In this document: positions 46,168 to 55,315 of the stretch, one piece after another
Numbering within the stretch: position 1 is the stretch's first letter
Layout of the letters: each line of letters begins with the position of its first letter
NCBI RefSeq assembly: GCF_038002345.1
Contig: NZ_JBBOCJ010000001.1
Coordinates: forward strand, 310,001-374,000
Reading direction: 5' to 3'
From: Paenibacillus sp. FSL M7-0420
Lineage (GTDB): Bacteria > Bacillota > Bacilli > Paenibacillales > Paenibacillaceae
DNA: 64,000 nucleotides
Notes under the pieces: model-generated
The model's database searches: none
What the model was told of the DNA's origin: nothing
The model's input: only the letters and a program-made list of their open reading frames with translations
Program-made: the position numbers and the translations under genes

Positions 46168-47696
46168 GTACAATTACAGCCGGTAATGCACCGTCCAAGA
46201 CGGTCCGCAGAGGCCCGATTATCGCAGCGCTCCTGATCGGCGCCTTCGTGGCGTTATTGAATCAGACACTGATGAATGTGGCACTGCCCAAAATGATGGA
46301 GGATCTGAATATCCTCGCCAATACGGCCCAATGGCTGACGACAGGGTTCATGCTGGTTAATGGTGTGCTCGTGCCGATCAGCGCCTATCTAGTGGAGAAA
46401 TTTACGACCCGCCAGCTCTTTACGACGGCAATGATGTTATTTTCGATAGGTACACTGGTGTGTGCGATAGGAACAGGCTTTGAGATGATTATGGTCGGCA
46501 GAGTCATTCAGGCCGTAGGTGCCGGAATTCTGATGCCGCTGATGAACATTGTGTTCCTACGCATCTTCCCGATTGAAGAACGGGGCAAGGCGATGGGACT
46601 GATGGCGGTTGCGATGATTTTTGCTCCGGCTGTCGGCCCTACCTTGTCCGGCTGGGTCGTGCAGAACTATTCCTGGCGCGTGCTGTTCTACATCGTGCTT
46701 CCGCTGGCCATCTTCTCGATGCTGCTCGGCATGAAGACTATGCAGAATGTAGGTAAGCTGACTTCTCCAAAGCTGGATAAACCGGGTGTGATTCTGTCTA
46801 CACTGGGCTTCGGCGGGCTGCTCTACGGCTTCAGTGATGCCGGAACAGACGGCTGGGGAAGCACGACCGTTATTCTCTGCCTGATCCTGGGTATCGTGTC
46901 CCTGGGGCTGTTCGTATGGCGTGAGCTGACCACGGATAAGCCGCTGCTTGAATTCCGGATTTTCCGCTACAACATGTTCTCCCTGACTACCGTGATCAAC
47001 ATTATCGTCACCATGGCTATGTATGCAGGGATGATCCTGCTGCCGATCTATCTGCAGACCATCCGCGGCTTTACACCGATGGAATCCGGACTGATGCTGC
47101 TCCCGGGTGCGGTTCTGATGGGCGTTATGTCACCGATCACCGGAATTATATTTGATAAAATCGGCGCCCGCTGGCTGGCGGTTATCGGCCTGGCCATCAC
47201 CACAGTGACTACCTGGGAATTCAGCCAGATCAGCACCACTACCACCTATACTCATCTGATCCTGACGTATACGGCCCGGATGTTCGGGATGTCGATGCTG
47301 ATGATGCCTATCGTCACCGCCGGTCTGAACCAGCTGCCGCAGCGTCTGGCTTCTCATGGTACAGCCATGTCCAACACCCTGCGTACCGTAGGCGGCGCAC
47401 TGGGGATGGCCCTGTTCGTCAGCCTGATGACCAACCGTACGAAGAGCAACATTACCGATGCACTGGTAAGCGGTGCGGTGTCGAAGACCGATAAGGCTGC
47501 GATGCTGAAGCTTACTCAGGACGCAACGATTAACGGGATTACCCACGCGTTCGCTGTAGCAACCTGGGTGACTGTTGTTGCCCTGGTGCTGGCGCTGTTC
47601 ATCCGCAAGACCTCTCCGCAGCCCGACTTCCTGAAGACGGAAGAAGCGGAAGGCGAACAGCCACAGCCGAACCTGACCAAATCACAGAGAGCATAA
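46164..47696 (+). CDS. DHA2-family multidrug efflux MFS transporter
   Basis: 510 residues with about 14 hydrophobic helices, the DHA2 (EmrB/QacA) topology. Family segments: NQTLMNVALPKMMEDL, NTAQWLTTGFMLVNGVLVPI, GRVIQAVGAGILMPLMNIVF and the motif C region FAPAVGPTLSGWVVQ. It uses the proton gradient to export drugs or toxic compounds. Coupled to marR by the ATGA overlap, so expression is probably ligand-induced. Ends at a very strong terminator. Confidence 0.94.
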   Translation: MSTITAGNAPSKTVRRGPIIAALLIGAFVALLNQTLMNVALPKMMEDLNILANTAQWLTTGFMLVNGVLVPISAYLVEKFTTRQLFTTAMMLFSIGTLVCAIGTGFEMIMVGRVIQAVGAGILMPLMNIVFLRIFPIEERGKAMGLMAVAMIFAPAVGPTLSGWVVQNYSWRVLFYIVLPLAIFSMLLGMKTMQNVGKLTSPKLDKPGVILSTLGFGGLLYGFSDAGTDGWGSTTVILCLILGIVSLGLFVWRELTTDKPLLEFRIFRYNMFSLTTVINIIVTMAMYAGMILLPIYLQTIRGFTPMESGLMLLPGAVLMGVMSPITGIIFDKIGARWLAVIGLAITTVTTWEFSQISTTTTYTHLILTYTARMFGMSMLMMPIVTAGLNQLPQRLASHGTAMSNTLRTVGGALGMALFVSLMTNRTKSNITDALVSGAVSKTDKAAMLKLTQDATINGITHAFAVATWVTVVALVLALFIRKTSPQPDFLKTEEAEGEQPQPNLTKSQRA

Positions 47697-47713
47697 TCGT
47701 GCATACATTTTAA

Positions 47714-47763
47714 AAAAAGACGATCCGCTATAACCGTTAACGGTTATAGCGGATCGTCTTTTT
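47714..47763. terminator. Perfect 50-bp palindromic terminator
   Basis: 25-bp arms with no mismatch, centred on GTTAAC at 47736-47741, starting AAAAAGACGATCCGCTATAA and ending with a T run. It can stop transcription from both sides, between convergent genes. Confidence 0.9.
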
Positions 47764-47882
47764 GCGTCTGCGAACTAGGGTAGAATTACCCCGCTGTCCT
47801 TCATCCTCCCCAGTCTCCCAGTCAAAAACCGGCTTCTCAGGAGGTCATGCGATGGCGAATTGAAAATGCTTAGGGTCGGCTT

Positions 47883-48836
47883 TTATTGCCGCTCCGGCAA
47901 GTCTGCTGAATATGCCGCCGCAACGCCGCGGGCCACCTCGCCTAATCTGCGGCGGACATGCTCCGGCCCCAGCACCTCCAGGACAGTCCCGAAGCTTAGC
48001 AGGAAGCCGTATAGCCAGTCATTCTCAGGGTACTGGAGCGTTAGGGTATAACCGCCGGTATCATCCCGCTGGAGCGTCTCACAGTCGAAGTATTCCTCGG
48101 CGAGATGCTTGCCTTCGGGGGCGAACCGCAGCGTGACCGGTATGAGATTCTGCGGTTCCTTCCAGCTACTGCTCCATGGCAGCTCTGTAAGGGGAATATC
48201 CTGGCGGATATAGTGCCTGTTCTTCTTCACCAGCGCTTTCATCCGCAGCAGCTTGAAGAGGCGGAAATCCTGACGGTCCTGGCAGAACCCGTATAAGTAC
48301 CAGAATTGTCCCTTGAGGACCAGCGTATAGGGCTCGACCGTACGCAGGCTTACCCTGCCTTCAGCAGTTATGTATTCAAAAGTGACCAAGACCTCCTCCT
48401 CTAAGGCTTCTTTAAGGAGGTCCAGCCGCTCCTCCAGCGGAGCTGTCAGCTCCCAGGGGGAGAAATCGACGATCATTTGGGTGGTTTTGCTGCGGAAGGC
48501 GGAGATCTGGGAGGGAGGGACAACGCTGCTGATCTTCTCCATCAACAGCTGATGGCCCTCTCCTCCGATGGAGGAGGCGCTTTGCAGCGCACTGAAAATA
48601 TCGGCCAGCTCGCGTTGCGATAATACGTTGCGGTCCAGCCGGTAGCCCTGCATGAGGCCGATGCCGCCCCCTGCCCCCTGATAGGTAACCACAGGGATGC
48701 CTGCGCTGTTAATGCTGTCTATATCACGGTAAATCGTACGCACGGAGACCTCGAACATATCGGCCAGCTCCTTGGCCTGAATCAGCGGCCGGTTGAGCAA
48801 CAATATAACAATGGAGAGCAGACGGTCTATTTTCAC
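47883..48836 (-). CDS. WYL-domain transcriptional regulator (YafY/DeoR type)
   Basis: 317 residues: N-terminal helix-turn-helix (LIQAKELADMFEVSVRTIYR), then DIDSINSAGIPVVTYQGAGG, a central WYL domain (VLKGQFWYLYGFCQDRQDFR) and the C-terminal extension LQYPENDWLYGFLLSFG. WYL proteins sense nucleic-acid or small ligands; the target is unknown. The DedA gene lies 38 bp upstream on the same strand, so the two may form an operon. Confidence 0.9.
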   Translation of the reverse strand: MKIDRLLSIVILLLNRPLIQAKELADMFEVSVRTIYRDIDSINSAGIPVVTYQGAGGGIGLMQGYRLDRNVLSQRELADIFSALQSASSIGGEGHQLLMEKISSVVPPSQISAFRSKTTQMIVDFSPWELTAPLEERLDLLKEALEEEVLVTFEYITAEGRVSLRTVEPYTLVLKGQFWYLYGFCQDRQDFRLFKLLRMKALVKKNRHYIRQDIPLTELPWSSSWKEPQNLIPVTLRFAPEGKHLAEEYFDCETLQRDDTGGYTLTLQYPENDWLYGFLLSFGTVLEVLGPEHVRRRLGEVARGVAAAYSADLPERQ

Positions 48837-48874
48837 AGGGATACCTTCTTTCAGACGTTAAGGTGAGGCTATAG

Positions 48875-49555
48875 TCAGCGGGTCTTGGAGGTCTCTTTGA
48901 CCTTCACTTGGACCTTGGCATCAAGCGTAGCCACTGGCTTGCGCCGCCGCAGCCGGAGAGAAATGGCAGCCCGGTAACGGTAAATGACAATCAGCGCGGC
49001 AATAGCCAGCACGCTTACCGCGATCCAGAGGGCGTAGGATTCGATCAGGTGGAAGATGCCCATCCACTGCGGGCCGAAGATTTTGCCGATTCCGAGGAAT
49101 AACACCACCCAGAATATTGCGCCTCCGTAGGCATACATAGCGAATTTACGGAAGGGCAGGGCAATAATCCCGGCAAAATAGCCGGTGAAGTGGCGGACGC
49201 CGGGGATGAAATAGCCGATGGAGATCAGCACGCTGCCGTATTTCTCGAACCAGCGCTGCGTCTTTTCCAGCTTGGCCGGAGAGAACATGAACCATTTACC
49301 ATACCGCTGGATAAAGGGCAGACCCGCCTTGAGCCCGATGAAATAAGTAATGGTCATCCCGATTGTAGTCCCTAAGAAGGCTACGATCACCAGGGTGAAG
49401 AAATCCAGCCTCCCCGTGAAAGAGAGAAATCCTGCGAAGGCCATCGTGGTCTCCCCGGGAAAAGGCAGGGCGATAAATTCTAGCAAAAGCCCGAAAAACA
49501 ATACGCTATATCCATAGCTCGCAAACAATTCCTGTATCCATTTCAGCATATCCAT
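48875..49555 (-). CDS. DedA-family membrane protein
   Basis: 226 residues from the ATG at 49555 (GGAGAG about 10 bp upstream). Polytopic, with the family motifs EFIALPFPGETTMAFAGFLS and SIGYFIPGVRHFTGYFAGII. DedA proteins have been linked to lipid-carrier (undecaprenyl phosphate) flipping and membrane homeostasis. The C-terminus is basic (YRYRAAISLRLRRRKP). The longer frame up to 49615 lacks a better ribosome binding site. Confidence 0.9.
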   Translation of the reverse strand: MDMLKWIQELFASYGYSVLFFGLLLEFIALPFPGETTMAFAGFLSFTGRLDFFTLVIVAFLGTTIGMTITYFIGLKAGLPFIQRYGKWFMFSPAKLEKTQRWFEKYGSVLISIGYFIPGVRHFTGYFAGIIALPFRKFAMYAYGGAIFWVVLFLGIGKIFGPQWMGIFHLIESYALWIAVSVLAIAALIVIYRYRAAISLRLRRRKPVATLDAKVQVKVKETSKTR

Positions 49556-49663
49556 AGATTCTTCACTCTCCAAAGGCTGCGCGCCTATTCTATTCTTAAG
49601 CTTGTCTTCATACAATCTACCAAATGGTGCGGGTGCGCCAATAGAATGCTGGAGGTAGAGAAG

Positions 49664-51088
49664 ATGAAGGACAACCTGGAAAATCCGATCCGCAGCATCA
49701 TGATCTGCGGGTTGCTTGTTATTGCTGTTGTGCTGAGTCTGGGTGTGTCAGCCTATGGAGGGCAGGGGAATTCTTCCGGTTCGCGGATTACGTACTCCCT
49801 GCAGGCTGAAGCAGGCAGTGCGTTACCTCTACTCTCTAAGAATAATGCTCCGGCTGTCCCGGTGCAAGATTTGCCTCCGGCAGCGGCCAGAATGACAACC
49901 GCAGAATCACGGCAGCCGCATATTTCGGGCGGTTCAGCCCCTAAGGCAGATGCAGAGCGTCCTGCTCCCGCTATACACCAAGTAGCTGCTGCTGCGGGGA
50001 AAGCTGCTCCGGCAGCCGGTCACCGCCAGGAGAAGGTGGTCTATCTGACTTTTGACGACGGGCCAAGCGCAGTTACTCCCAAGGTGCTTAGCATATTGCA
50101 GGAGCAGGGGGTTAAGGCGACCTTCTTCGTGCTGGGGGATCAGGCCGCAGGGCGTCCCGAGCTGATCCATGCCATCTGGGAGCAGGGGCATGCTATCGGC
50201 AACCATACCTACAATCATAACTATCATGATTTATATAGCGGCTTCACGGAATTCTGGCGCCAAATCAAACAGACGGAGGAAACGGTACGTGAGATCACAG
50301 GCGTCCGTCCGCAACTGGTCCGTGCACCGGGCGGCACGTTCGGCCATTTCGACAGTACATACTTCAATCTGCTGAAGCAGGCAGGCTACCGGGTGATCGA
50401 CTGGACTGTGGACAGCGGAGATTCCCGCCGCCGGGGAGTGCCCGCTGCGGAGATTGTGCAGGCATCTGTGGCTGACTTGAACGCCTCCAGTGTGGTGCTG
50501 CTGCTGCATGACGGATCAGGCCATGAACAGAGCGCCAAGGCGCTGCCTGCCATTATTGAACGCTACAGAGCGGCCGGTTATGAGTTCGGCGTTCTGGATA
50601 CGCAGAGTGATCCCGTACAGTTCAGGGTGTCCTCCAAGGCAGCCTCCCTTCAGCGGGGCAAGCCGTCACAGGATTGGATATCGGCCAATATTGCTCCGAA
50701 TGCGGAGCTGTTTGCACCAGGCAAGGCGCTTGCGCTTGAGATTGGGCGGATGGAGATCAAGCTGAAGCCCGGAGAGTACCGTCTCCAGGACGGGCAGTAC
50801 TATGTTCCGCTCCGCGCCACCGTGGAACGGCTGGGCGGGCGGGTCGGCTGGGATGCGGACACCCGCAGCGCAGCTGTAAGCTGGAACGGCCGCAGCATGA
50901 CGTTAGACTCACAGAAGCAGGAGGTTGGCATTCACTGGCCGGACGGTACAGCAGAGTACAAGGCGGCACAGGTGCAGCTCCAAGGCTCCTCCCTCTGGGT
51001 ACCCCTGCGTATGCTGCTTGAGGCGGCAGGTCATCCGGGTGCGGAAGCCTTTGTTAATGCAGAGGAGCGCAGGGTTACCGCAGCTTAA
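49664..51088 (+). CDS. Exported polysaccharide deacetylase with stalk domain
   Basis: 474 residues from ATG 49664, because GGAGGTAGAG at 49651-49660 lies inside the longer frame. One N-terminal membrane helix (SIMICGLLVIAVVLSLGVSA) and an Ala/Pro-rich linker precede a NodB domain (~125-320): VYLTFDDGPSAVTPKVL, IGNHTYNHNYHDL (metal ligands) and LVRAPGGTFGHFD, with VVLLLHDGSGH at the end. Residues ~360-474 are a copper-amine-oxidase-like stalk domain. It likely deacetylates peptidoglycan or chitin-like glycans at the cell surface. Confidence 0.93.
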   Translation: MKDNLENPIRSIMICGLLVIAVVLSLGVSAYGGQGNSSGSRITYSLQAEAGSALPLLSKNNAPAVPVQDLPPAAARMTTAESRQPHISGGSAPKADAERPAPAIHQVAAAAGKAAPAAGHRQEKVVYLTFDDGPSAVTPKVLSILQEQGVKATFFVLGDQAAGRPELIHAIWEQGHAIGNHTYNHNYHDLYSGFTEFWRQIKQTEETVREITGVRPQLVRAPGGTFGHFDSTYFNLLKQAGYRVIDWTVDSGDSRRRGVPAAEIVQASVADLNASSVVLLLHDGSGHEQSAKALPAIIERYRAAGYEFGVLDTQSDPVQFRVSSKAASLQRGKPSQDWISANIAPNAELFAPGKALALEIGRMEIKLKPGEYRLQDGQYYVPLRATVERLGGRVGWDADTRSAAVSWNGRSMTLDSQKQEVGIHWPDGTAEYKAAQVQLQGSSLWVPLRMLLEAAGHPGAEAFVNAEERRVTAA

Positions 51089-51289
51089 GGCGGATATCCG
51101 TTTTGGAGGAGGGCCGGACGGAGGGGAAGGCAAGGAGAGCAGAGAACAGGCAGAGCTGGCGTGGAAAAGCGGCAGCTGAATGTCTGGGCATCCTTTTTGG
51201 TGGAAAGAATAGATAGCAAGAGGCCTCAGCAAGTAGTATAGCCAGGGAAAGAACAGGCTGTCAGGGGGCTAGTCTATGACCATGGAAGG

Positions 51290-52789
51290 GTGTCCTCCTT
51301 GTCCTCATCATCATTGACAGATCCGAAATCACAGGTATATTCACAGCAGAACAGGTACGGGAATGCAGAGATAGCCGGGTTCCCCCGGAAGCGCATCCGC
51401 CGCGCAGCTAAGGAGTGGGGGCGAATGCTGCTCCTGATGGCAGTTGCCGGAGGACTGTATATGTGGCGCGGCGGAGAATCGCTCCTGCTGCTGCTGACAG
51501 CGGGCGGAGTGGTCATGTCCGGCGGCCTGCTGATGCAGCTCTGCGGTCCCCGGAGAGTTAGTGTCCAGCGCACGATTGTTCCTGCGCGTCTGTCTGCGGG
51601 GGATGACGCCGTTGTGGAAGTTCAGATTTCTTTTGCCGCCCGAATCCCGCTGCCCTGGATGATTGTGACCGATTACTGGAGCGGGGGCAGCCATCAGGAA
51701 CTGCTGTTTCCCGGCTTCCGGCGTTCCTTCAAATATTCTTATGAGCTGCTGTCCGTTCCCAGGGGTGTACATCAGCTTCATGGGTGCAGTGTAACCTGGG
51801 GAGATCTGCCGGGGCTGTTCACCGGCGGCTGCCAGCCGGGCGGCAAGGCGGACTTCAAGGTGCTGCCAAGGGCGTTATATATGGGCACAGTTGTGCCGGA
51901 TACCGGCTTGCTGCCGGGAGACCGTGTGTCCGGGCGGGGGAACCACAGCAGCCCGCAGGCAGCGGATATCCGTGATTATACGCCGGGTGATCCGTTCAGC
52001 CGGATTCACTGGAAGAGCAGCGCCCGTAAAGGCAACCTGCAGAGCAGAGTGCCGGAACGTGAAGCGGGGCAGATGACCTGCATCGTGCTTGCGAGCAGTC
52101 CGGCGGATTACGAGATTCCCGGCGGTGCGCATCCTCCCCGCAGCCAACGGAGGACGGTAATCCCGGCCTTTGAACAGGCGGTATCGGCTACGATGGGGCT
52201 GCTGCTCTCTGCCGAGCGTACCGGCAGCTACATCCAGCTCTTCAGCGGCGGCTGGCCGGAAGGAATGGCCAGACATGAGGGGCTGGGCCAGATCCCCGGG
52301 AGGGTCCGGGATCTGCTTACAGAGATTGCTCCTTCCGGTTCACAGAGTCTCAGCAGACTGCTGGAGGATGCGTCACAGAGCTGGATTCCCGGGATGACGG
52401 TATCGGTCGTTACCGGCAGGCTGGAGGAGGAGTCGGCGAGAACGCTGGCCCGTTTCCTGGTTCAAGGAATCCGGGTGGAGCTGTATTATGTCTGGGACCA
52501 GCCTTCTCCGAGCCGGACTCCCGGTAGTCCTGTGCGGAGCCCGGCCAGAGCAGCGGGGACGCTGCCGGAGCTATCCCGCAGCAGCAGGCTGGCACCGGAG
52601 GGGTGGGAAACAACCGGGCAGCATGATCCCGCAGCTTACGGGAACAACAGACCGCCTGCCTCGGATACGATTGCGGGAAGTCTGATGCGGCTTGGCGCGA
52701 GGATTCACTGTCTGAGCTATGCTGCTCCTGCACAAGGGTACAAGGGGGCGGAGCCTGATGGATTCCCGGATAACTCCACCTCCTGCTAG
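51290..52789 (+). CDS. DUF58-domain membrane protein
   Basis: 499 residues, GTG start at 51290 with AAGG nearby, a weak site. Two N-terminal membrane helices (~45-85) are followed by a beta-rich section and the DUF58 motif IRDYTPGDPFSRIHWKSSAR. A vWA-like region and a Pro/Ser-rich C-terminus follow. DUF58 proteins usually stand between a MoxR AAA-ATPase and a transglutaminase-like protein; here the latter overlaps (the downstream start lies within the last 32 bases), but no moxR gene is found upstream, where the preceding 201 bp show no feature. Confidence 0.85.
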   Translation: MSSLSSSSLTDPKSQVYSQQNRYGNAEIAGFPRKRIRRAAKEWGRMLLLMAVAGGLYMWRGGESLLLLLTAGGVVMSGGLLMQLCGPRRVSVQRTIVPARLSAGDDAVVEVQISFAARIPLPWMIVTDYWSGGSHQELLFPGFRRSFKYSYELLSVPRGVHQLHGCSVTWGDLPGLFTGGCQPGGKADFKVLPRALYMGTVVPDTGLLPGDRVSGRGNHSSPQAADIRDYTPGDPFSRIHWKSSARKGNLQSRVPEREAGQMTCIVLASSPADYEIPGGAHPPRSQRRTVIPAFEQAVSATMGLLLSAERTGSYIQLFSGGWPEGMARHEGLGQIPGRVRDLLTEIAPSGSQSLSRLLEDASQSWIPGMTVSVVTGRLEEESARTLARFLVQGIRVELYYVWDQPSPSRTPGSPVRSPARAAGTLPELSRSSRLAPEGWETTGQHDPAAYGNNRPPASDTIAGSLMRLGARIHCLSYAAPAQGYKGAEPDGFPDNSTSC

Positions 52790-55256
52790 TGCGAGTACGG
52801 ATGGCGCCAGTCCGAAGGGCTCAACCCACAGCGGGCAACGCCGCTACGGAAGCATCAGGTTTACAGCGGCAGGGATGCAGGAATCAGACCTTGCAGAGAA
52901 CAGCTCCGCAGGTAAAAGAGAGAACAGTCCTCTGTATTATCGCGGTCTGTTCTCTTTGGCGATTATGGGCGTCTTTGGGCTGTGGCTGCTGCCGCTCTAC
53001 AGATTGTCTGCGGCAGCGGACCATACACAGCTCCTGCGGCTCCTGATGCTCTCGGCAGCAGCGCTTCTCGCATGGGGCTGTCTGCTGTTGCCCCGTCTTG
53101 TCCAGGCAAGCGGGCAGTTTCTTCTAATCTTCATGACCTGGTATGGCCTCTGTGCTGCTGCGGGAGGCGGGGGCGGGTGGCTGAAGGTCTATGCCATGGA
53201 GAAAAGTGGACAGGATGCCCTGCTGCTGCTCTCTGGCCGGATCTCCGCATTAAGCGAGGACAGCAGGCTGCTGATTCTGGTGCTGGGCTGGGGACTGCTG
53301 GTGTCCTCCGTCCAGCAGCTCGCGCTGTACAGGGGAAGTATTGCGCTGTTCACCGGTGTAACGCTGGTGTATCTGCTGGTGCTGGATATGGGCTATTCCG
53401 TTAATACTTCCGGGGATGTTCTGGTCACTGCGGGGCTGATCCTGTGGCTGCGGGCTTTAAGCGGGCTGCTCCACCTGCAAGAGAAGACAGAAAGGCCTGT
53501 TCTGCCTTACGCCCGCTGGGGAGCCAGGGCATTCTCGGCAGCTGTACTGGTAACGCTGGCCGCCTGGATGGCCGGGCAAGGGCTGGGCGCACGCCCGGCT
53601 GCCCCGGTTACACTGCAGCCGGTGCTGGACAAGCTGGAGCACTGGGCAGCGGCGCAAAGACCGGAGGAGGCAGGCGTACCCGGCACTGGCAGCGCTGGCA
53701 GCACTGGCTACAGTATGGAAGACAGAGAGCTTGGCATGCCCCTGACTCCCAGCCGGGAGGCGGCCTTCACGGTCACTGCTTCCCGTCCCTATTACTGGCG
53801 GGGAGAAAGCATGGCGTATTATGACGGCCGCCGCTGGATCAGGAGCGGAGCGGCGTATTCAGCGCTGAATCTGCCCCGGCTGTCCGGGGCGCTGCCCGCT
53901 CTGGCGGATGCTGAATTAGCCGGGGGCCAGACATTTATCCAGCGGATTCAGCTGGCCTCGCCTTCCACTGGAGGTATGCCGCTGTTCAGTGCAGGCGCTA
54001 TAACAGACATACAGAACATCCGGCTTGCGGACGGAAGCCAGCTGGGTTACGTGCTGGCCAGCCCGGACAGGCTCAGCTTCCGTCTGCCGGAAGTCTACAG
54101 CTCCGCAGGGGTTACGGAATATACCGTCAAGTCTGTTCTGCCGCCAAGCGATCCGGCAGCGCTGCGGAAGCTGAAGGGGAGTGATCCCGAAGGGGTTCGC
54201 AGCCAGTATTTGCAGCTCCCCGCTGCTCTGCCGCCCGGAGTGCGTGCCCTGGCCGGACAGCTTACAGCTGCGGCGGCGAGCCGTTACGATGCCGCCGTAG
54301 CTGTAGCCGGTTATCTTCAGGACGGCTACACCTATTCGCTGAAGACCCGGGTGCCGCCGTCCGGTGCCGATTTCACCGATGATTTCCTGTTCGGGACCCG
54401 TCAGGGCTATTGTGTGCATTTTGCCACTGCGATGACGGTCCTGCTGCGCAGCAGCGGCATTCCGGCGCGGTACGTCCAGGGCTACGGCCCGGGCACCGCT
54501 GTGCCCGGCTCTGTGCCGCAGCGCTACAGCGTGACCGGCGGCGATGCCCACGCCTGGGTCGAGGTCTATTTCCCCGGCGCGGGCTGGGTCCCCTTCGACC
54601 CCACGCCCTCCGCCGCTGCCGCCGCTGCCCTCGGCGCGGCGGCTACGGACCCGGCGGCGGCCTCCGCGCCGCCGGACACCCGCCGCTCCGCTGCGCTGCA
54701 CGCGGACGCGCTCACCGCCGCCCTGCCGCAGGCGGGCGGCCCGGACACTGCGCTGCTTGCGCTGGCGGCGCTGGTGCTGGCTGCCGCCATCCGCTGGCGG
54801 CGCAGCCTGGCCCTGCTGCCGGCGGTGCGCCGCGCCGGCAGGCTTGGCCGTGAGCGGCAGCTGCGCGCCGCCGCTCTGGCCTGGCACGGGCTGGCGGCGC
54901 GCTATGGGCCGCCGCTGCCCGGGGTTACCGCCAGGGAGTACGCAGACTCCCTGGCTATCGAGGACGGGCGGCTGCGCGCCGCCGTCCGGGGGTTTGTACG
55001 CCAGTGGGAGACCCTGGCGTATGGCGGCGCCGGAGGCGGCGTGCCCTTAGCGGCGTCGGACCCCGGCGGCGAGGCCGTGCCTTTGCCTGTGGCTGTCTCC
55101 GCCGGAGGCGGCGTGCCCTTAGCGTCGTCGGGCTCCGCTGGAGACGCCGCTCGCTCGACGCCCTCCGCGTCCCCCGCGCCCCCCAACGCTGCCGATACCA
55201 TAGACGCAGCGGCATTCATGGCACGGTGCCTGATGATCACCTTCCATCTAACCTGA
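52758..55256 (+). CDS. Transglutaminase-like membrane protein (TgpA type)
   Basis: 832 residues from ATG 52758, inside the end of the DUF58 gene. About six N-terminal helices, an extracellular transglutaminase-core domain with the triad Cys552 (QGYCVHFATAM), His598 (GGDAHAWVEVYF) and Asp614 (WVPFDPTPS), then another helix and a cytoplasmic tail. Residues ~615-670 and 760-820 are Ala/Pro/Gly-rich and coded by very GC-rich DNA; a 24-bp direct repeat occurs at 55029 and 55101. Relatives are implicated in surface protein processing or cross-linking; the exact reaction is unknown. Confidence 0.88.
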   Translation: MDSRITPPPASASTDGASPKGSTHSGQRRYGSIRFTAAGMQESDLAENSSAGKRENSPLYYRGLFSLAIMGVFGLWLLPLYRLSAAADHTQLLRLLMLSAAALLAWGCLLLPRLVQASGQFLLIFMTWYGLCAAAGGGGGWLKVYAMEKSGQDALLLLSGRISALSEDSRLLILVLGWGLLVSSVQQLALYRGSIALFTGVTLVYLLVLDMGYSVNTSGDVLVTAGLILWLRALSGLLHLQEKTERPVLPYARWGARAFSAAVLVTLAAWMAGQGLGARPAAPVTLQPVLDKLEHWAAAQRPEEAGVPGTGSAGSTGYSMEDRELGMPLTPSREAAFTVTASRPYYWRGESMAYYDGRRWIRSGAAYSALNLPRLSGALPALADAELAGGQTFIQRIQLASPSTGGMPLFSAGAITDIQNIRLADGSQLGYVLASPDRLSFRLPEVYSSAGVTEYTVKSVLPPSDPAALRKLKGSDPEGVRSQYLQLPAALPPGVRALAGQLTAAAASRYDAAVAVAGYLQDGYTYSLKTRVPPSGADFTDDFLFGTRQGYCVHFATAMTVLLRSSGIPARYVQGYGPGTAVPGSVPQRYSVTGGDAHAWVEVYFPGAGWVPFDPTPSAAAAAALGAAATDPAAASAPPDTRRSAALHADALTAALPQAGGPDTALLALAALVLAAAIRWRRSLALLPAVRRAGRLGRERQLRAAALAWHGLAARYGPPLPGVTAREYADSLAIEDGRLRAAVRGFVRQWETLAYGGAGGGVPLAASDPGGEAVPLPVAVSAGGGVPLASSGSAGDAARSTPSASPAPPNAADTIDAAAFMARCLMITFHLT

Positions 55257-55265
55257 TCGAGAAGC

Positions 55266-55296
55266 GGCGTCCCTGCATTTGCAGCGGACGTCTTTG
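55266..55296 (+). terminator. Weak terminator-like hairpin after the transglutaminase gene
   Basis: GGCGTCC pairs with GGACGTC, enclosing CTGCA/TGCAG, followed by TTTGTG. Repeat array C begins about 20 bp later. Confidence 0.5.
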
Positions 55297-55315
55297 TGAC
55301 GGCTAAGCTTGCCGC

